This document shows, one piece after another, positions 28,033-38,278 of a DNA stretch of 60,165 bases (positions are counted from its first letter, which is position 1; the number at the start of each line of letters is the position of its first letter). The notes beneath the pieces are model-generated. The model did not search any database, was not told where the DNA came from, and was given only the letters and a program-made list of their open reading frames with translations. Source of the DNA: Alteromonas sp. ALT199 (GTDB lineage: Bacteria > Pseudomonadota > Gammaproteobacteria > Enterobacterales > Alteromonadaceae); assembly GCF_018619335.1 (NCBI RefSeq), contig NZ_JAHHDX010000155.1, positions 1 through 60,165 on the forward strand, in the 5' to 3' direction. The translations under genes were made by a program, and so were the position numbers.

Positions 28033-30045
28033 TTAGCAGTGCTCAAGCAATTGCGCAGCACGGACTTTATCATTCTGATTTTGATGAAAATTATCCAAAA
28101 CACTTCCCAATTTACATTGCGCTTTATAGTGGCCTAATTGAATAGCCCTATCAAACCAGTCTACAGCTAGTGAAATGTCTCTCTCAACCCCTTCGCCGTT
28201 GAGCAGCATCTCGGCATATAAATATGCTGAACCCGCATCATCGACGAATTCCGCAGCCTTTTTCGCGTACTGGAAAGCAGTCGATAAATCGATAGAAACT
28301 CCCTTGCCTTTACGATAAACGTTGGCTAATTCTCTAAATGCTGCACTTACCCCTTGCTTACTTGAAAGCTCAAAGTATTGCCTTCCTAACCCTTCATCTT
28401 GAGCAACACCATCACCATTTATATACATCATCCCCAATTTGAATTGAGCTATCGAGTCATTACTCGACTGATGTGCGCGCTCGAAAAAGCTCGCAGCTAT
28501 CAATTTATCTTTAGCTACGCTAATACCATAATAATAGAGCTCACCAATTAACGAGTCGGCATTCCATCCTTGATATTCAGCCCAGTTTTCAGCTACTTCA
28601 AGGTTAGTTTTAAAAGGAGAATTGAGTAGATTATTATCTCTGACACAATCAAGTAGGTTTAAGTACGATTCTTCGTGCCTACGTTCAAACGCGACCAAGT
28701 ACCAATTACACGCTTCTACTACATTATCAGCTTCGCTATAAACCTCAGCAAATTCAAACGCGAGTTGGGCAGACCCCTTTGATGCAACAAACCATTTGCG
28801 CTCCTCTTCTTTGAATTGCTCGGCTAAAGTCTCAAGCGCAAAATTTATCCCATCTTTCACAGATTCATAGAGGTAGTCTAATGCGAGACTTCGATTGTAC
28901 AGGGGGAGATTCCTATCTAGATACAACTTGGCCAAGTCTAATTTAGACTGATCATATCCAAGCGATATAGACTTTTTAAAAAGAGTCTCCGCTTCATACG
29001 CATCTGCTTCTACACCACTACCTAAATGATACATCAATGCTAAATTACGATAAGCATATGAATTACCTTTATCTGCCGCTTGCCAATAGAGTTCAAGTGC
29101 TTTGTGGTAGTCAACTTCTTTGCCAATTCCTTCGCGATAAAAAGTAGCAAGGTTGTTGTAACCCCAAACTTCATCAGCTTCTATTGCTTTTTCGTAGTAA
29201 TACTTAGCAGTTATAGGATCTTTGTTGCCAAACTTACCCACTTCGTACATAAAACCTAAGTTAGCGAAGGCATTTTCTCGCCCCAGCGCTGCGGCTTTTA
29301 AATAGACCTGTTTTGCTTTTTCAGCGTCGGCCTCTATGCCTTTCTCACCGAAGTCGTAAATAAGAGCTTGTACAAAGGTGGCCTCTGCGTTTTCAGTTTC
29401 AACGCCAAACTCACTCCAATACAATAGTTTATCTGGATCATTATGCTGTTCATAGCCCTCGTACAGTAGCCAAGAAATAGCTTGTGTGCACAGGACCTCT
29501 CCTGACAAAGCTGCACCTTCCATTAACTCAACAATACGTATTACATTTTCCGGCTTCCGCTTGGACATGATATTCCCGTAATGACAGATTGCTGGTTCAT
29601 AACCTTGTTCGTAAGATGCTAAATAGTAATCGAGGGCTTGGTCCTCACTTTCATTTCGTCCATTACCAGTAAGAAATGCGTTTGCCATGTTAAAAGACGA
29701 ATACATGTTCCCAGCAAAAGCAGCCTCCTCCCATAAAGACAGCGCAGTCGCTCTATCTTGATCAACACCCATTCCCCAGTTGTATAAACTTCCTAAGTTG
29801 TGAAGGGCCTGAATTGAGCCTAATGATGCTGCTTTTTCGTAAAGCTCTTTCGCTGCAATATAATCAATGTTTACCCCTTCACCTATCTCATAATTAAGTC
29901 CCTGTTGAAGAAAGTATTCAGCTTGCTCTTCCAAGCTTTGCACCTGACTATTTTCTTCTTTCACGGGGTTGTAAGTTTCACTAGTTGTGCATTCGTAGAA
30001 TGTACATGGAATAAGAGGGAGGATTTTCAGAATACCAATCAACAT
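28033..30045 (-). CDS. Large Sel1/TPR-like repeat protein
   Basis: 670 aa. A short hydrophobic N-terminus (MLIGILKILPLIPCTFYEC) could be a signal sequence or a lipoprotein-like leader with Cys14 or Cys19, so export is likely but not certain. Almost the whole mature chain consists of Sel1 repeats of about 36 residues (units such as ALHNLGSLYNWGMGVDQDRA and YLYAEMLLNGEGVERDISLA), more than a dozen copies including degenerate ones in the middle. Such solenoids mediate protein-protein contact. GGAAG before the ATG supports the start. It lies between cysE and the monooxygenase. Partners unknown. Confidence 0.82.
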   Translation of the reverse strand: MLIGILKILPLIPCTFYECTTSETYNPVKEENSQVQSLEEQAEYFLQQGLNYEIGEGVNIDYIAAKELYEKAASLGSIQALHNLGSLYNWGMGVDQDRATALSLWEEAAFAGNMYSSFNMANAFLTGNGRNESEDQALDYYLASYEQGYEPAICHYGNIMSKRKPENVIRIVELMEGAALSGEVLCTQAISWLLYEGYEQHNDPDKLLYWSEFGVETENAEATFVQALIYDFGEKGIEADAEKAKQVYLKAAALGRENAFANLGFMYEVGKFGNKDPITAKYYYEKAIEADEVWGYNNLATFYREGIGKEVDYHKALELYWQAADKGNSYAYRNLALMYHLGSGVEADAYEAETLFKKSISLGYDQSKLDLAKLYLDRNLPLYNRSLALDYLYESVKDGINFALETLAEQFKEEERKWFVASKGSAQLAFEFAEVYSEADNVVEACNWYLVAFERRHEESYLNLLDCVRDNNLLNSPFKTNLEVAENWAEYQGWNADSLIGELYYYGISVAKDKLIAASFFERAHQSSNDSIAQFKLGMMYINGDGVAQDEGLGRQYFELSSKQGVSAAFRELANVYRKGKGVSIDLSTAFQYAKKAAEFVDDAGSAYLYAEMLLNGEGVERDISLAVDWFDRAIQLGHYKAQCKLGSVLDNFHQNQNDKVRAAQLLEHC

Positions 30046-30130
30046 ACATGCACTTCCTTGTTCGTATTACACAAAAATTACCGGGGTGGACGTTTAATGA
30101 TTAAATCACTATTAGACGTATTATTTTAAG

Positions 30131-30955
30131 TTAAATTGCTGGGTCGAACGAAGAATGAGCCTTTTCTCGCTCTTGGGTTTCGGTTAAGTCAAAGCCCGTA
30201 TCTGCGAAATCTTCAGCGCTAATGTTGTGTAAGTTATCAGTACACACATCGCCACCCAATGACTGAATGACCTTGCACATTTCCTCAACTTTTGTATCCA
30301 TCTGATGCATATGCTCAAGCATTATGCCCATAGCATTAGCCACTGGGTCAGGGTTATCTGGCGCGACTGCATAGGCATCAAAACCATATTTTTGGGCAAT
30401 TTTATCTCGCTGAGGGTTGACCGACGCATTCATCTCTTTTTGCTTAGAAATAATAATACGCCCTGGAATGCCAACTGCTGTAGCGCCATCTGGAATATCT
30501 TTTACAACTACAGAATTAGACCCTACTTTGGCGTTTTCACCAATGGTAATCGGCCCTAATACTTTGGCACCGGCGCCAACCACGGCACCTTTTTTAAGGG
30601 TTGGATGGCGTTTTCCTGCTCTCCAGCTTGTTCCACCAAGGGTAACACCATGGTAAAGGGTGACATCGTCGCCAATTTCTGCGGTTTCACCGATGACTAC
30701 GCCCATTCCGTGATCGATAAATACCCGCCGCCCCAACGTTGCCCCTGGATGAATTTCTATACCCGTAAGCCAACGACTAAAAGTTGATAAGGTGCGCGCC
30801 AACCATTTCCACCCTGCCTTCCACAACTTGTGGCTAATTCGATGTAGCCACACTGCATGAAGGCCAGGATAGTTGGTGAGTACTTCAAAGGTGTTCCTGG
30901 CCGCAGGGTCGCGATGAAAAACACCTTTGATATCGTCTTTAATACGGGCGAACAT
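30131..30955 (-). CDS. cysE: Serine O-acetyltransferase (CysE/EpsC-type)
   Basis: Makes O-acetylserine from serine and acetyl-CoA, the committed step of cysteine synthesis. 274 aa. A short N-terminal helical region is followed by left-handed beta-helix hexapeptide repeats (about 65-175) with the catalytic Asp81/His82 pair ([13 protein letters not shown]) and GITLGG-like [10 protein letters not shown]. The extended C-terminal tail (about 180-274) is longer than usual and mostly helical. It lies 5 nt after trmJ. In relatives cysE is followed directly by iscR, tying cysteine supply to Fe-S assembly, but here about 5 kb lies between them. Confidence 0.94.
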   Translation of the reverse strand: MFARIKDDIKGVFHRDPAARNTFEVLTNYPGLHAVWLHRISHKLWKAGWKWLARTLSTFSRWLTGIEIHPGATLGRRVFIDHGMGVVIGETAEIGDDVTLYHGVTLGGTSWRAGKRHPTLKKGAVVGAGAKVLGPITIGENAKVGSNSVVVKDIPDGATAVGIPGRIIISKQKEMNASVNPQRDKIAQKYGFDAYAVAPDNPDPVANAMGIMLEHMHQMDTKVEEMCKVIQSLGGDVCTDNLHNISAEDFADTGFDLTETQEREKAHSSFDPAI

Positions 30956-30960
30956 AGAGT

Positions 30961-31725
30961 TTACTCTTTTTCTTCTATCGCTGGTGCAGGGTCTGCGTCG
31001 CCTAAGTTAGCATTCTTCACCGATTTGTCGATAGACGCCAATATACCGCGCAAAATATTTAGCTCTTGAGATTCAGGACGTGCTCGGTTAAACAAGCGGC
31101 GTAGCTTAGTCATCACCACACCTGGGTGGCTTTTACGTATAAAAGACGTGCCTTCAAGCGTTGTTTCCAAATGGGTATAAAAACGCTCTAGATCGTCATT
31201 TAGCGGGTATTCTTCTTCAACGCTTGGATAGGTTTCACGATTTAAATACGCCATGCGAATCTCATAACACAGTGTTTGCACTGCTGCTGCTAGGTTAAGA
31301 GAGCTATATTCAGGGTTGGCTGGAATGCACATATGGAAGTGACATTGCTGTAATTCTTCGTTAGTTAACCCACTGTTCTCACGGCCGAATACTAAAGCTA
31401 CCGGATATTTTTCTACTTCTTGAACAAGCTTCTCGCCGCAATCACGCGGCCCGAGCATAGGCCACGAGTGTGTACGCGAACGTGCCGACGTACCTACCAC
31501 CAAACCACAGTCTTTCACCGCTTCTTCCAACGTGTTCACGATTTTCGCGTTAGCAAGGACATCACCAGCCCCTGCCGCCAACGCACTGGCTTGACCGTCG
31601 GGCTCGTTCACTGGATCAACAAGGTATAAGCTGCTCAGCCCCATGGTTTTCATAGCACGCGCTGTCGAGCCTATGTTTCCAGTGTGAGAAGTGTTAACTA
31701 AAATAATGCGAATATTCTCGAGCAT
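30961..31725 (-). CDS. trmJ: tRNA (cytidine/uridine-32 2'-O)-methyltransferase TrmJ
   Basis: SPOUT-class methyltransferase that modifies the ribose of position 32 in tRNA anticodon loops. 254 aa. The N-terminal motif [20 protein letters not shown], the SAM-binding knot segments [14 protein letters not shown] and SLNLAAAVQ, and a C-terminal helical extension (about 165-254) match the TrmJ subgroup. It is divergent from suhB and directly upstream of cysE, the conserved gammaproteobacterial order. Confidence 0.95.
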   Translation of the reverse strand: MLENIRIILVNTSHTGNIGSTARAMKTMGLSSLYLVDPVNEPDGQASALAAGAGDVLANAKIVNTLEEAVKDCGLVVGTSARSRTHSWPMLGPRDCGEKLVQEVEKYPVALVFGRENSGLTNEELQQCHFHMCIPANPEYSSLNLAAAVQTLCYEIRMAYLNRETYPSVEEEYPLNDDLERFYTHLETTLEGTSFIRKSHPGVVMTKLRRLFNRARPESQELNILRGILASIDKSVKNANLGDADPAPAIEEKE

Positions 31726-32085
31726 GCCTGTGATACCTACGTACTTATATAAAAAGATGATATTCGCTAACGCGTATCACCCTACAAACTTCAATTGGGT
31801 CAAGTTTACCATAGTGGCAGTATAGAAGGCTATGCGCAGCTCTTTCTGCCGACCAAGCTATGTCGTGTTGTAAACGTATAATTCATCCATATTGCGGTAA
31901 TAGCCTACTCATGACCTCACAATCAGCATTCAAAAAAGTACTCGTCATTATTAATAATTTAGCTAGTGGGAATTCATTTGCATCGTGCATAGATTCTGGT
32001 AGACTCCGCCCGTTTTCGTAAATAACTAGCTATTTTTTATACAGCTGGTTCGTTACATTGGTCTTTTACAATTGGTGGTTTATCT
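31726..32085. other. Divergent trmJ/suhB intergenic region
   Basis: 360 bases that must carry promoters for both directions. On the plus strand a suhB promoter can be proposed at 31978-32005. For trmJ I see only weak candidates on the minus strand. No gene or repeat was recognised. Confidence 0.5.
31978..32005 (+). promoter_or_regulatory. Probable suhB promoter
   Basis: TTGCAT, 16-bp spacer, TAGACT with TGG directly before it (extended -10). The expected start of transcription is about 75 nt before the suhB ATG. Confidence 0.5.
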
Positions 32086-32861
32086 ATGCATCCTATGCTG
32101 AATATTGCGGTGCGCGCTGCGCGTGCGGCTGGAACAGTTATTGTTCGTGGTTTTGAAAAACATAATGAAGTAGCAACAGAGTCAAAAGGCTTGAACGACT
32201 TCGTTACACAAGTTGACAAAGAAGCAGAACAAGCAATTATTTATAAAATTCAGCAATCATTCCCAGAACACTGCTTTTTAGGCGAAGAGTCTGGTGAAGT
32301 TCACGGCAAAGAAACCGACTATCAGTGGATTATTGATCCGCTAGATGGCACCACCAATTTCGTAAAAGGCATTCCTCACTTTGCCGTTTCAATTGCACTT
32401 CTTCACAAAGGTCGTCTAGACCAAGCGGTTGTTTTCGATCCAATTCGCAGCGAATTATTTACCGCGAGCCGCGGCCAAGGTGCACAGCTTAATGGTTATC
32501 GTATTCGCGCGTCTAAGCCTCGCGACCTTACCGAAACCATTATCGCTACTGGATTACCTTTTAAGAACAAAGCTGCATTTGGTGAGTACGCGCTAAGTTT
32601 AAACAAAATTTTCCACGAAGTGGGTGACATTCGCCGCGCAGGTAGCGCAGCGCTAGACCTTGCTTACGTTGCTGCAGGCCGTCACGACGGCTACTGGGAG
32701 CGTGGTATTAAGTCTTGGGATATCGCCGCGGGAGAGCTTATTGTTCGCGAAGCTGGTGGCTAGTAACAGATTTTAAAGGCAATAATGACCCGCTACATAA
32801 AGGCGAAATCGTTGCTGGTAGTGCAAAAGTAGTTCAAGGCCTAGTTAAGCACCTTAAGTAA
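32086..32861 (+). pseudogene. suhB: Inositol-1-monophosphatase SuhB, frameshifted near its C-terminus
   Basis: SuhB dephosphorylates inositol phosphates and also joins the rRNA antitermination complex. The open frame from 32086 gives 225 aa with family motifs GEESGE (Glu67), DPLDGTTNF (Asp84, Asp87) and WDIAAGELIVREAGG, then stops at TAG (32761-32763). Reading on from 32763 in another frame gives VTDFKGNNDPLHKGEIVAG ... VKHLK and a TAA at 32859-32861, exactly the expected SuhB C-terminus. Loss of one base in the GGC-CTA/TTA codon explains this. An intact gene would encode about 258 aa. Either a sequencing error or a real recent mutation removing the last strand and helix; the catalytic residues are kept. 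Confidence 0.85.
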
Positions 32862-32929
32862 GAAGCACCTAAAATAAACTGCTTTTAAGCACGTAAACTG
32901 CGCCAATAAACGAAGCACAGTTAAAAACG

Positions 32930-32966
32930 AAGGCGCTATGACATGAAGTGACATAGCGCCTTTTTT
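32930..32966 (+). terminator. Strong intrinsic terminator after suhB
   Basis: Perfect 11-bp arms (AAGGCGCTATG and CATAGCGCCTT) with an 11-nt loop and a run of six T, about 70 nt past the restored suhB stop. Confidence 0.9.
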
Positions 32967-33032
32967 CTCTTTCTCACTCTTTGTTTTGTCACCTTGATGT
33001 AGAACCACTATACCTGCGATAACGCGCCGCGA

Positions 33033-34346
33033 TTACGAACATTTTAAATCTCGCTGAGTGGGTAATGATCTATGAGGGCTGGTATTAAACCTAAGACCGA
33101 ACAAAAACCTTAGTACTAAAAAACGCTTCGCGATTTCGTATGTCATTGCACACCCTATAACGGTTATTAGCGTTATCAAAATAAACTCTCCGATTGTAGA
33201 TGAAACACGAGAGTTCAAGTAGAACGCCGCCACCACAATGATCGTTTGATGCACTATATAGTAAGGTAATACCCCTTTGTTCAAGTAGTTCACCACCCTA
33301 CTCGGGCTAGACAGATGTTTTCGACCAAACCCCAATATTGCCGCTAGCCACGACCAATGATTAAGCACAACGATTACACCAACCAAAATACGAAACCCAC
33401 GTGACGACTCCATTAACTGTCCTGTAGGACCAAGCATGTCGTGCCGGTCTAAAATTATGATGCTGTAAAGCAATATCGCTATGGTTAAGCTCACGTAACG
33501 GGAATTCATAATTGCAGCATACAATGCGGGTCTAAGCACAACCACTATTCCTACCAGCATCACAAAAAAGTACTTTGCGTGGCTATACCAATCGTTAAGC
33601 AAGTCGTGAGACGTGGGGTATGCCGCGCGAAGATTCAACCATATGACAGTCATGAACGTTACCACTATCACGCTAAACAGCGGCAAGCTATCGAGTGCTC
33701 TCAACTTTGTCACTTCCATAAATCTCATAAGCGGAAAAAGCAGCAAAATGATAGCGCTGTACACAAAAAGGTAAGGTAAAAACCAAAGGTGGTTCCACGT
33801 TAGTAAGCCTATTACTGATTGTTTCTCGGTAAACACGTCGGTATTTGGATTGATGTAGGCAATGTAGAACTCGATAAACGACATATTTAACTCCCCGTTT
33901 ACCGTCCACTCTATATAAACTTGTGGTGCAACAATAACGAACATACCGAATACAAGTGGAATTAGTATTCTCAGTGCCCTCTTCCCCAACAGTAAAAGGG
34001 ATACACGCAAGCGAGACGTCGGTTTGTCATATGCTTTGTGCAGAACAACAGTAAATACCATTGCAGATATTAAGAATAATAAAGACATGCGCCATTGATT
34101 GGTTAATATCATCACATCTTGTAACAGTGGAAACTGCACATCGCTTTTGATATGCCAACCCCACTCAAAAACGTAATACATTCCGATGTGGTACAAAATA
34201 AGTACACCAAATGCGATGACGCGCAGCGCGTCTAACTCGAAATAACGCTTCGTAAGTGGACTCTCAGCCGCGGCCTTCTCTTGAGTTTCAGTCTTTGAAT
34301 TTCGTTTAATAAATGGTGCTTTTTGACCAACATATACTTGCGTCAA
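33033..34346 (-). CDS. Acyltransferase 3 family integral membrane protein
   Basis: 437 aa with about ten hydrophobic segments after a 35-residue cytoplasmic N-terminus. The beginning of the membrane region (RYFELDALRVIAFGVLILYH) is the standard Acyltransferase_3 (OafA/MdoC-like) first helix with its conserved Arg and His. This family moves acyl groups across or onto glycans and lipids at the inner membrane. The substrate is not predictable. It is divergent from a LytTR regulator 106 bp away, which is its likely controller. Confidence 0.87.
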   Translation of the reverse strand: MTQVYVGQKAPFIKRNSKTETQEKAAAESPLTKRYFELDALRVIAFGVLILYHIGMYYVFEWGWHIKSDVQFPLLQDVMILTNQWRMSLLFLISAMVFTVVLHKAYDKPTSRLRVSLLLLGKRALRILIPLVFGMFVIVAPQVYIEWTVNGELNMSFIEFYIAYINPNTDVFTEKQSVIGLLTWNHLWFLPYLFVYSAIILLLFPLMRFMEVTKLRALDSLPLFSVIVVTFMTVIWLNLRAAYPTSHDLLNDWYSHAKYFFVMLVGIVVVLRPALYAAIMNSRYVSLTIAILLYSIIILDRHDMLGPTGQLMESSRGFRILVGVIVVLNHWSWLAAILGFGRKHLSSPSRVVNYLNKGVLPYYIVHQTIIVVAAFYLNSRVSSTIGEFILITLITVIGCAMTYEIAKRFLVLRFLFGLRFNTSPHRSLPTQRDLKCS

Positions 34347-34452
34347 TGTCTTTGCTCCTATTCAATAGTGCTTAACTAATGTATTGCATCTAATGTGATA
34401 GACGTTCGATAGCAAACGCCTAAGTGACGGAAAGTATGGGAAAAAGGGTTAA

Positions 34453-35349
34453 GTGGTGAATAGTTGGGATGAAAAATGGAGTCAGTTTCTTAGGAATACT
34501 GAACCAAAACATAAATACGCGGCATTTATTTTACTTACTGCCTACTTATTTATTAATAACTCGATCAATGCGGCGTCTAAATGGACTGAATTTACCCGAA
34601 GCGACAGTAACAATGTGGCACTTTGGGAACCGTATGTATGGGAATACTCCAGTGCTCTGAGTACGTCATTACTCGTAATACCCCTAATCATCGCGATACG
34701 CAAACTCGAGCAAAAAGAAAAGTTAGGAGTATCTTGGCTAGGGTGGCACTTCGCTTTTGCCAGTCTTTTTTCGGTAGCACACGTATCATTAATGGTAGCG
34801 TTTCGAAAGCTTGCCTATTTATTTTCAGAGCGCAATTATGACTTTGGGATATGGTTCAACGAATTCATCTACGAATATCGAAAGGACGTATGGGGCTATA
34901 TTACTCTGGTTACTTTTTATTATATTGCACGGTTTGGATACCAACGTCTAATAGGTGAAGCCTCACTTATCACTAGCGATACAGTGCAAGATTCAAATGA
35001 CAACGCTGTCGACTCATTGCCCGACTATCTGCTGGTGAAGAAACTCAACAAGGAGTTTTTGGTTCAAGTAACTGATATACAGAGAGTAGAAGCATCAGGA
35101 AACTATATTAACCTTCATACTCACTTGGGCGTTTACCCCTTGCGTTATACCCTTAGCCGGTTCTGTGAAGAAGGGGCACATCAAGGCTTTATGCGAGTAC
35201 ATCGGTCCCACGCTGTACGAATACCAGCCATTGTGTCTATAAGTTATGAAGAAACAGGAGATGGGTCGATATTACTTAACAATGGGCAAACTGTGACACT
35301 TTCAAGGCGGTATAAAGATAGCCTAAAGCAGGTATTAGCTCCTAATTAG
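34453..35349 (+). CDS. Membrane-anchored LytTR-domain transcriptional regulator
   Basis: 298 aa. The N-terminal half has about four hydrophobic segments (roughly 22-40, 65-85, 96-117, 150-165) and no receiver domain. The C-terminal LytTR DNA-binding domain lies at about 193-297 (IQRVEASGNYINLHT ... MRVHRSHAVRIPAIVSI). This membrane-LytTR layout suggests a one-component sensor of a membrane or lipid signal. The start is GTG with AAGGG just before it; a second GTG follows immediately. It is divergent from the acyltransferase gene and followed by a bidirectional terminator. Confidence 0.88.
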   Translation: MVNSWDEKWSQFLRNTEPKHKYAAFILLTAYLFINNSINAASKWTEFTRSDSNNVALWEPYVWEYSSALSTSLLVIPLIIAIRKLEQKEKLGVSWLGWHFAFASLFSVAHVSLMVAFRKLAYLFSERNYDFGIWFNEFIYEYRKDVWGYITLVTFYYIARFGYQRLIGEASLITSDTVQDSNDNAVDSLPDYLLVKKLNKEFLVQVTDIQRVEASGNYINLHTHLGVYPLRYTLSRFCEEGAHQGFMRVHRSHAVRIPAIVSISYEETGDGSILLNNGQTVTLSRRYKDSLKQVLAPN

Positions 35350-35376
35350 CAATCAATTTCACCGTTCATAAGTCAT

Positions 35377-35405
35377 AAAAAAACCGCATCGAGATGCGGT
35401 TTTTT
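35377..35405. terminator. Bidirectional terminator between the LytTR gene and secF
   Basis: ACCGCATC and GATGCGGT arms around a 2-nt centre, with A and T runs on the two sides. It serves the converging LytTR (plus) and secF (minus) genes. Confidence 0.92.
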
Positions 35406-35426
35406 GTGCGTATCAGGCGGATAAAA

Positions 35427-36368
35427 CTAAGGCATAGGATCTAAATCTGCGCCTTCTTTTTCCACTTGTGGTGGCATTAGGTCTTCTTTACTAATACCTA
35501 ACGCAAGTGCCACTGAGCTCGCGATATACACCGATGAGTAAGTACCTACCACCACACCGAATAGCAACGCCGTTGCAAACCCGTGAATAAGCGCACCACC
35601 CTTGTAGAATAACGCAACTAAAACCAACACCGTGGTTAATGAGGTGATGATAGTACGGTTTAGGGTCTGCGTGAGTGAGATATTGATAATTTCAATAGGC
35701 TCACCTTTACGAATTTTGCGGAAGTTCTCACGAATACGGTCGCACACAACAATGGTATCGTTAAGTGAATAACCAATTACCGCAAGTACCGCTGCAAGTA
35801 CTGTTAGGTCGAACTCAATTTGAAGTACTGAGAACAAGCCTAGTGTAAGAATAACGTCGTGAGCTAGCGCAGCCACTGAGCCTAAAGCGAATCGCCATTC
35901 AAATCGCATTGCTACATATACTAGGATGCACAAGAGTGCCACTAGCATCGCAAGGCCGCCCTGCTCGGTAAGCTCTTCACCTACGTTAGGACCTACGAAC
36001 TCGATACGACGCATATCAACCGCAGTACCGTCCGCGCGCAGCGCAGCTAGTACTTGCTCACCAATGGTTACTGCTTTTACACCGTCACGTGGCGCAATGC
36101 GGATAAGTACATCCTGGCTGCTACCAAAATTTTGTACAATGGCATCTTCGAAGTCTGATTTATTAAGCTGCGCACGAATAGCTTCTAAATTTGCTGCGTC
36201 TTCATAGCCTACTTCAATAAGTGTACCGCCCGTGAAGTCTAGCCCCCAGTTAAGGCTATTTACACCTAAAGAAACAAACGAGCCTAGAATCAGTATTGTC
36301 GACAGCACCATCGCTGGAATGCGAAGGCTCATGAAATTAACGGTTTCGGATAATTTTAATAACTGCAT
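35427..36368 (-). CDS. secF: Protein translocase subunit SecF
   Basis: Inner-membrane partner of SecD that uses proton motive force to help complete secretion through SecYEG. 313 aa with six transmembrane segments: TM1 at about 15-35, a periplasmic P1-like domain (about 40-130, beginning LDFTGGTLIEVGY), then five helices with the conserved VIGYSLNDTIVVCDRIRE motif. It lies 10 nt after secD. Last gene of the queA-tgt-yajC-secD-secF run. Confidence 0.97.
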   Translation of the reverse strand: MQLLKLSETVNFMSLRIPAMVLSTILILGSFVSLGVNSLNWGLDFTGGTLIEVGYEDAANLEAIRAQLNKSDFEDAIVQNFGSSQDVLIRIAPRDGVKAVTIGEQVLAALRADGTAVDMRRIEFVGPNVGEELTEQGGLAMLVALLCILVYVAMRFEWRFALGSVAALAHDVILTLGLFSVLQIEFDLTVLAAVLAVIGYSLNDTIVVCDRIRENFRKIRKGEPIEIINISLTQTLNRTIITSLTTVLVLVALFYKGGALIHGFATALLFGVVVGTYSSVYIASSVALALGISKEDLMPPQVEKEGADLDPMP

Positions 36369-36378
36369 TTTACGCTCC

Positions 36379-38223
36379 TTAAATCGCCAATTTCTCTACA
36401 CGTTTACCACCCCATACTGCGTTAACGATAACGCGAGTAACCAAAATAGCGGTAAACATAGATGTTGCGATACCAATCATTAGCGTAATAGAGAAGCCTT
36501 TAATTGGGCCGGTACCCACTGCAAATAAAATCATACCTGCAATAAAAGTCGTAATGTTCGCATCCAATATGGTTGAGAACGCGCTGTCGTACCCTTGATG
36601 AATAGCTTGTTGCGGACTGCGTCCATCGCGAAGTTCTTCCCGGATACGCTCGAAAATAAGCACGTTTGCGTCTACCGCCATACCAACGGTAAGTACGATA
36701 CCCGCCATGCCCGGAAGGGTTAATGTAGCACCAGGGATCATCGACATAATGCCTACAATCATGACTAAGTTAGTAACAAGTGCAATGTTTGCTACCACAC
36801 CAAACGCTTTGTAGTAAATCAGCATGAATACAAGTACTGCAGCCAGACCGTATGTGATCGCTTGCATGCCGAGCTCAATGTTTTCTTTACCCAAGCTTGG
36901 CCCAACGGTACGTTCTTCAACAATTTGAATAGGCGCAATAAGTGCACCAGCGCGAAGTAGTAAGGCTAAATCACGTGCTTCTTTTGGTGAATCAAGACCA
37001 GTAATTTGGAACTTGCTACCAAGTTGTGCACGAATGGTGGCAACTGAGATAACTTGCTCATGCTTTTCAAACACAAGTTTACCGTCGTCATTTCGCTCTC
37101 CGGTAGATTTGTACTCGATAAAGACCGTAGCCATTGGCTTACCAATGTTGCCGCGGGTTGAGCGAGACATTTTGTTACCGCCTTCCGAATCTAGCGAGAT
37201 ATTTACATTTGGCAGACCATATTCGTCAACGCCGCTGTTCGCATCTATAATATGGCTACCTGTAAGCATAATACGCTTTTCGAGTAGCTGAGGAATGCCT
37301 TGCTGATCTTCAATCACCTGAGAGCCAGGAGGAACGCGACCGTTCAATGCATCACGGATGTCATTTTTCTGGTCAACCATGCGAAATTCAAGAGTGGCTG
37401 TGGCGTTTAGAATTTCTTTGGCACGAGCGGTATCCTGAATACCAGGAAGCTGAACAACAATTCGGTCTGCGCCTTGTTTTTGAACAAGAGGCTCAGCAAC
37501 ACCAAGCTGGTTAACACGATTACGAATAATAGTGATGTTTTGCTTAACCGCGTTGTCACGAATTTCTTGTAGCTTACTTTCAGCGAAAATAGCGCGAAGC
37601 GTTAAGTCGTCCACTTGGTTAAAGGTAAGGTCGCGACTCTGGTTGCGCAGGAAAAATTGCGCTTTATCTAGCGCATCTTCATCACGAAAAGTAATGTCGA
37701 TATGATCATCAACCTGCTTTACACCACGATAACGTATACCTTCTTCACGTAGTGAGGTACGAAAACCACTCTCTGCGTCTTCGAGCGACTTGGTAATAAC
37801 TTCCGTCATGTCCACTTCCATTAAGAAATGAACACCACCGCGAAGGTCAAGACCCAGTTTCATTGGCGCGCCACCTAAACCTTCTAGCCACTCTGGCGTG
37901 TCAGGGGCAAGGTTCATGGCAACGTAGTAATCATCGCCAAGCGCTTTTTCTAACGTTTCGCGAGTAACTAGCTGGGTGTCTGAGTCTGAAACGCGAACTA
38001 AAATTTGTTCACCTTCGAACTCAACACGCTTTGGAGAGATGTTTTTTTCACTTAGCGCGGCTTTTACTTGTTCAACAGTGGCGTTAGTTACCACGGCATC
38101 ACGACCGGCTGAGATTTGTACGGCGTGATCTTCACCGTAAATGTTAGGAAGTGCGTAAAGTGCACACATTGCAACCACAATGAGTGCACTCAGTACTTTC
38201 CAAATAGAGTTTTTGTTTAGCAC
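36379..38223 (-). CDS. secD: Protein translocase subunit SecD
   Basis: 614 aa, almost the E. coli length (615). The first transmembrane helix is at about 8-25, followed by a large periplasmic P1 region (about 30-440), with [16 protein letters not shown] near residue 125. Five C-terminal helices follow, with the conserved [18 protein letters not shown] motif containing the proton-path Asp and Arg. It pairs with SecF. Gap to yajC 55 nt. Confidence 0.97.
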   Translation of the reverse strand: MLNKNSIWKVLSALIVVAMCALYALPNIYGEDHAVQISAGRDAVVTNATVEQVKAALSEKNISPKRVEFEGEQILVRVSDSDTQLVTRETLEKALGDDYYVAMNLAPDTPEWLEGLGGAPMKLGLDLRGGVHFLMEVDMTEVITKSLEDAESGFRTSLREEGIRYRGVKQVDDHIDITFRDEDALDKAQFFLRNQSRDLTFNQVDDLTLRAIFAESKLQEIRDNAVKQNITIIRNRVNQLGVAEPLVQKQGADRIVVQLPGIQDTARAKEILNATATLEFRMVDQKNDIRDALNGRVPPGSQVIEDQQGIPQLLEKRIMLTGSHIIDANSGVDEYGLPNVNISLDSEGGNKMSRSTRGNIGKPMATVFIEYKSTGERNDDGKLVFEKHEQVISVATIRAQLGSKFQITGLDSPKEARDLALLLRAGALIAPIQIVEERTVGPSLGKENIELGMQAITYGLAAVLVFMLIYYKAFGVVANIALVTNLVMIVGIMSMIPGATLTLPGMAGIVLTVGMAVDANVLIFERIREELRDGRSPQQAIHQGYDSAFSTILDANITTFIAGMILFAVGTGPIKGFSITLMIGIATSMFTAILVTRVIVNAVWGGKRVEKLAI

Positions 38224-38278
38224 TGGATAATCCTTTCGTGCCAGTACCGGAAAGCGTCCCGGCCCCGGCGATTGCTAC

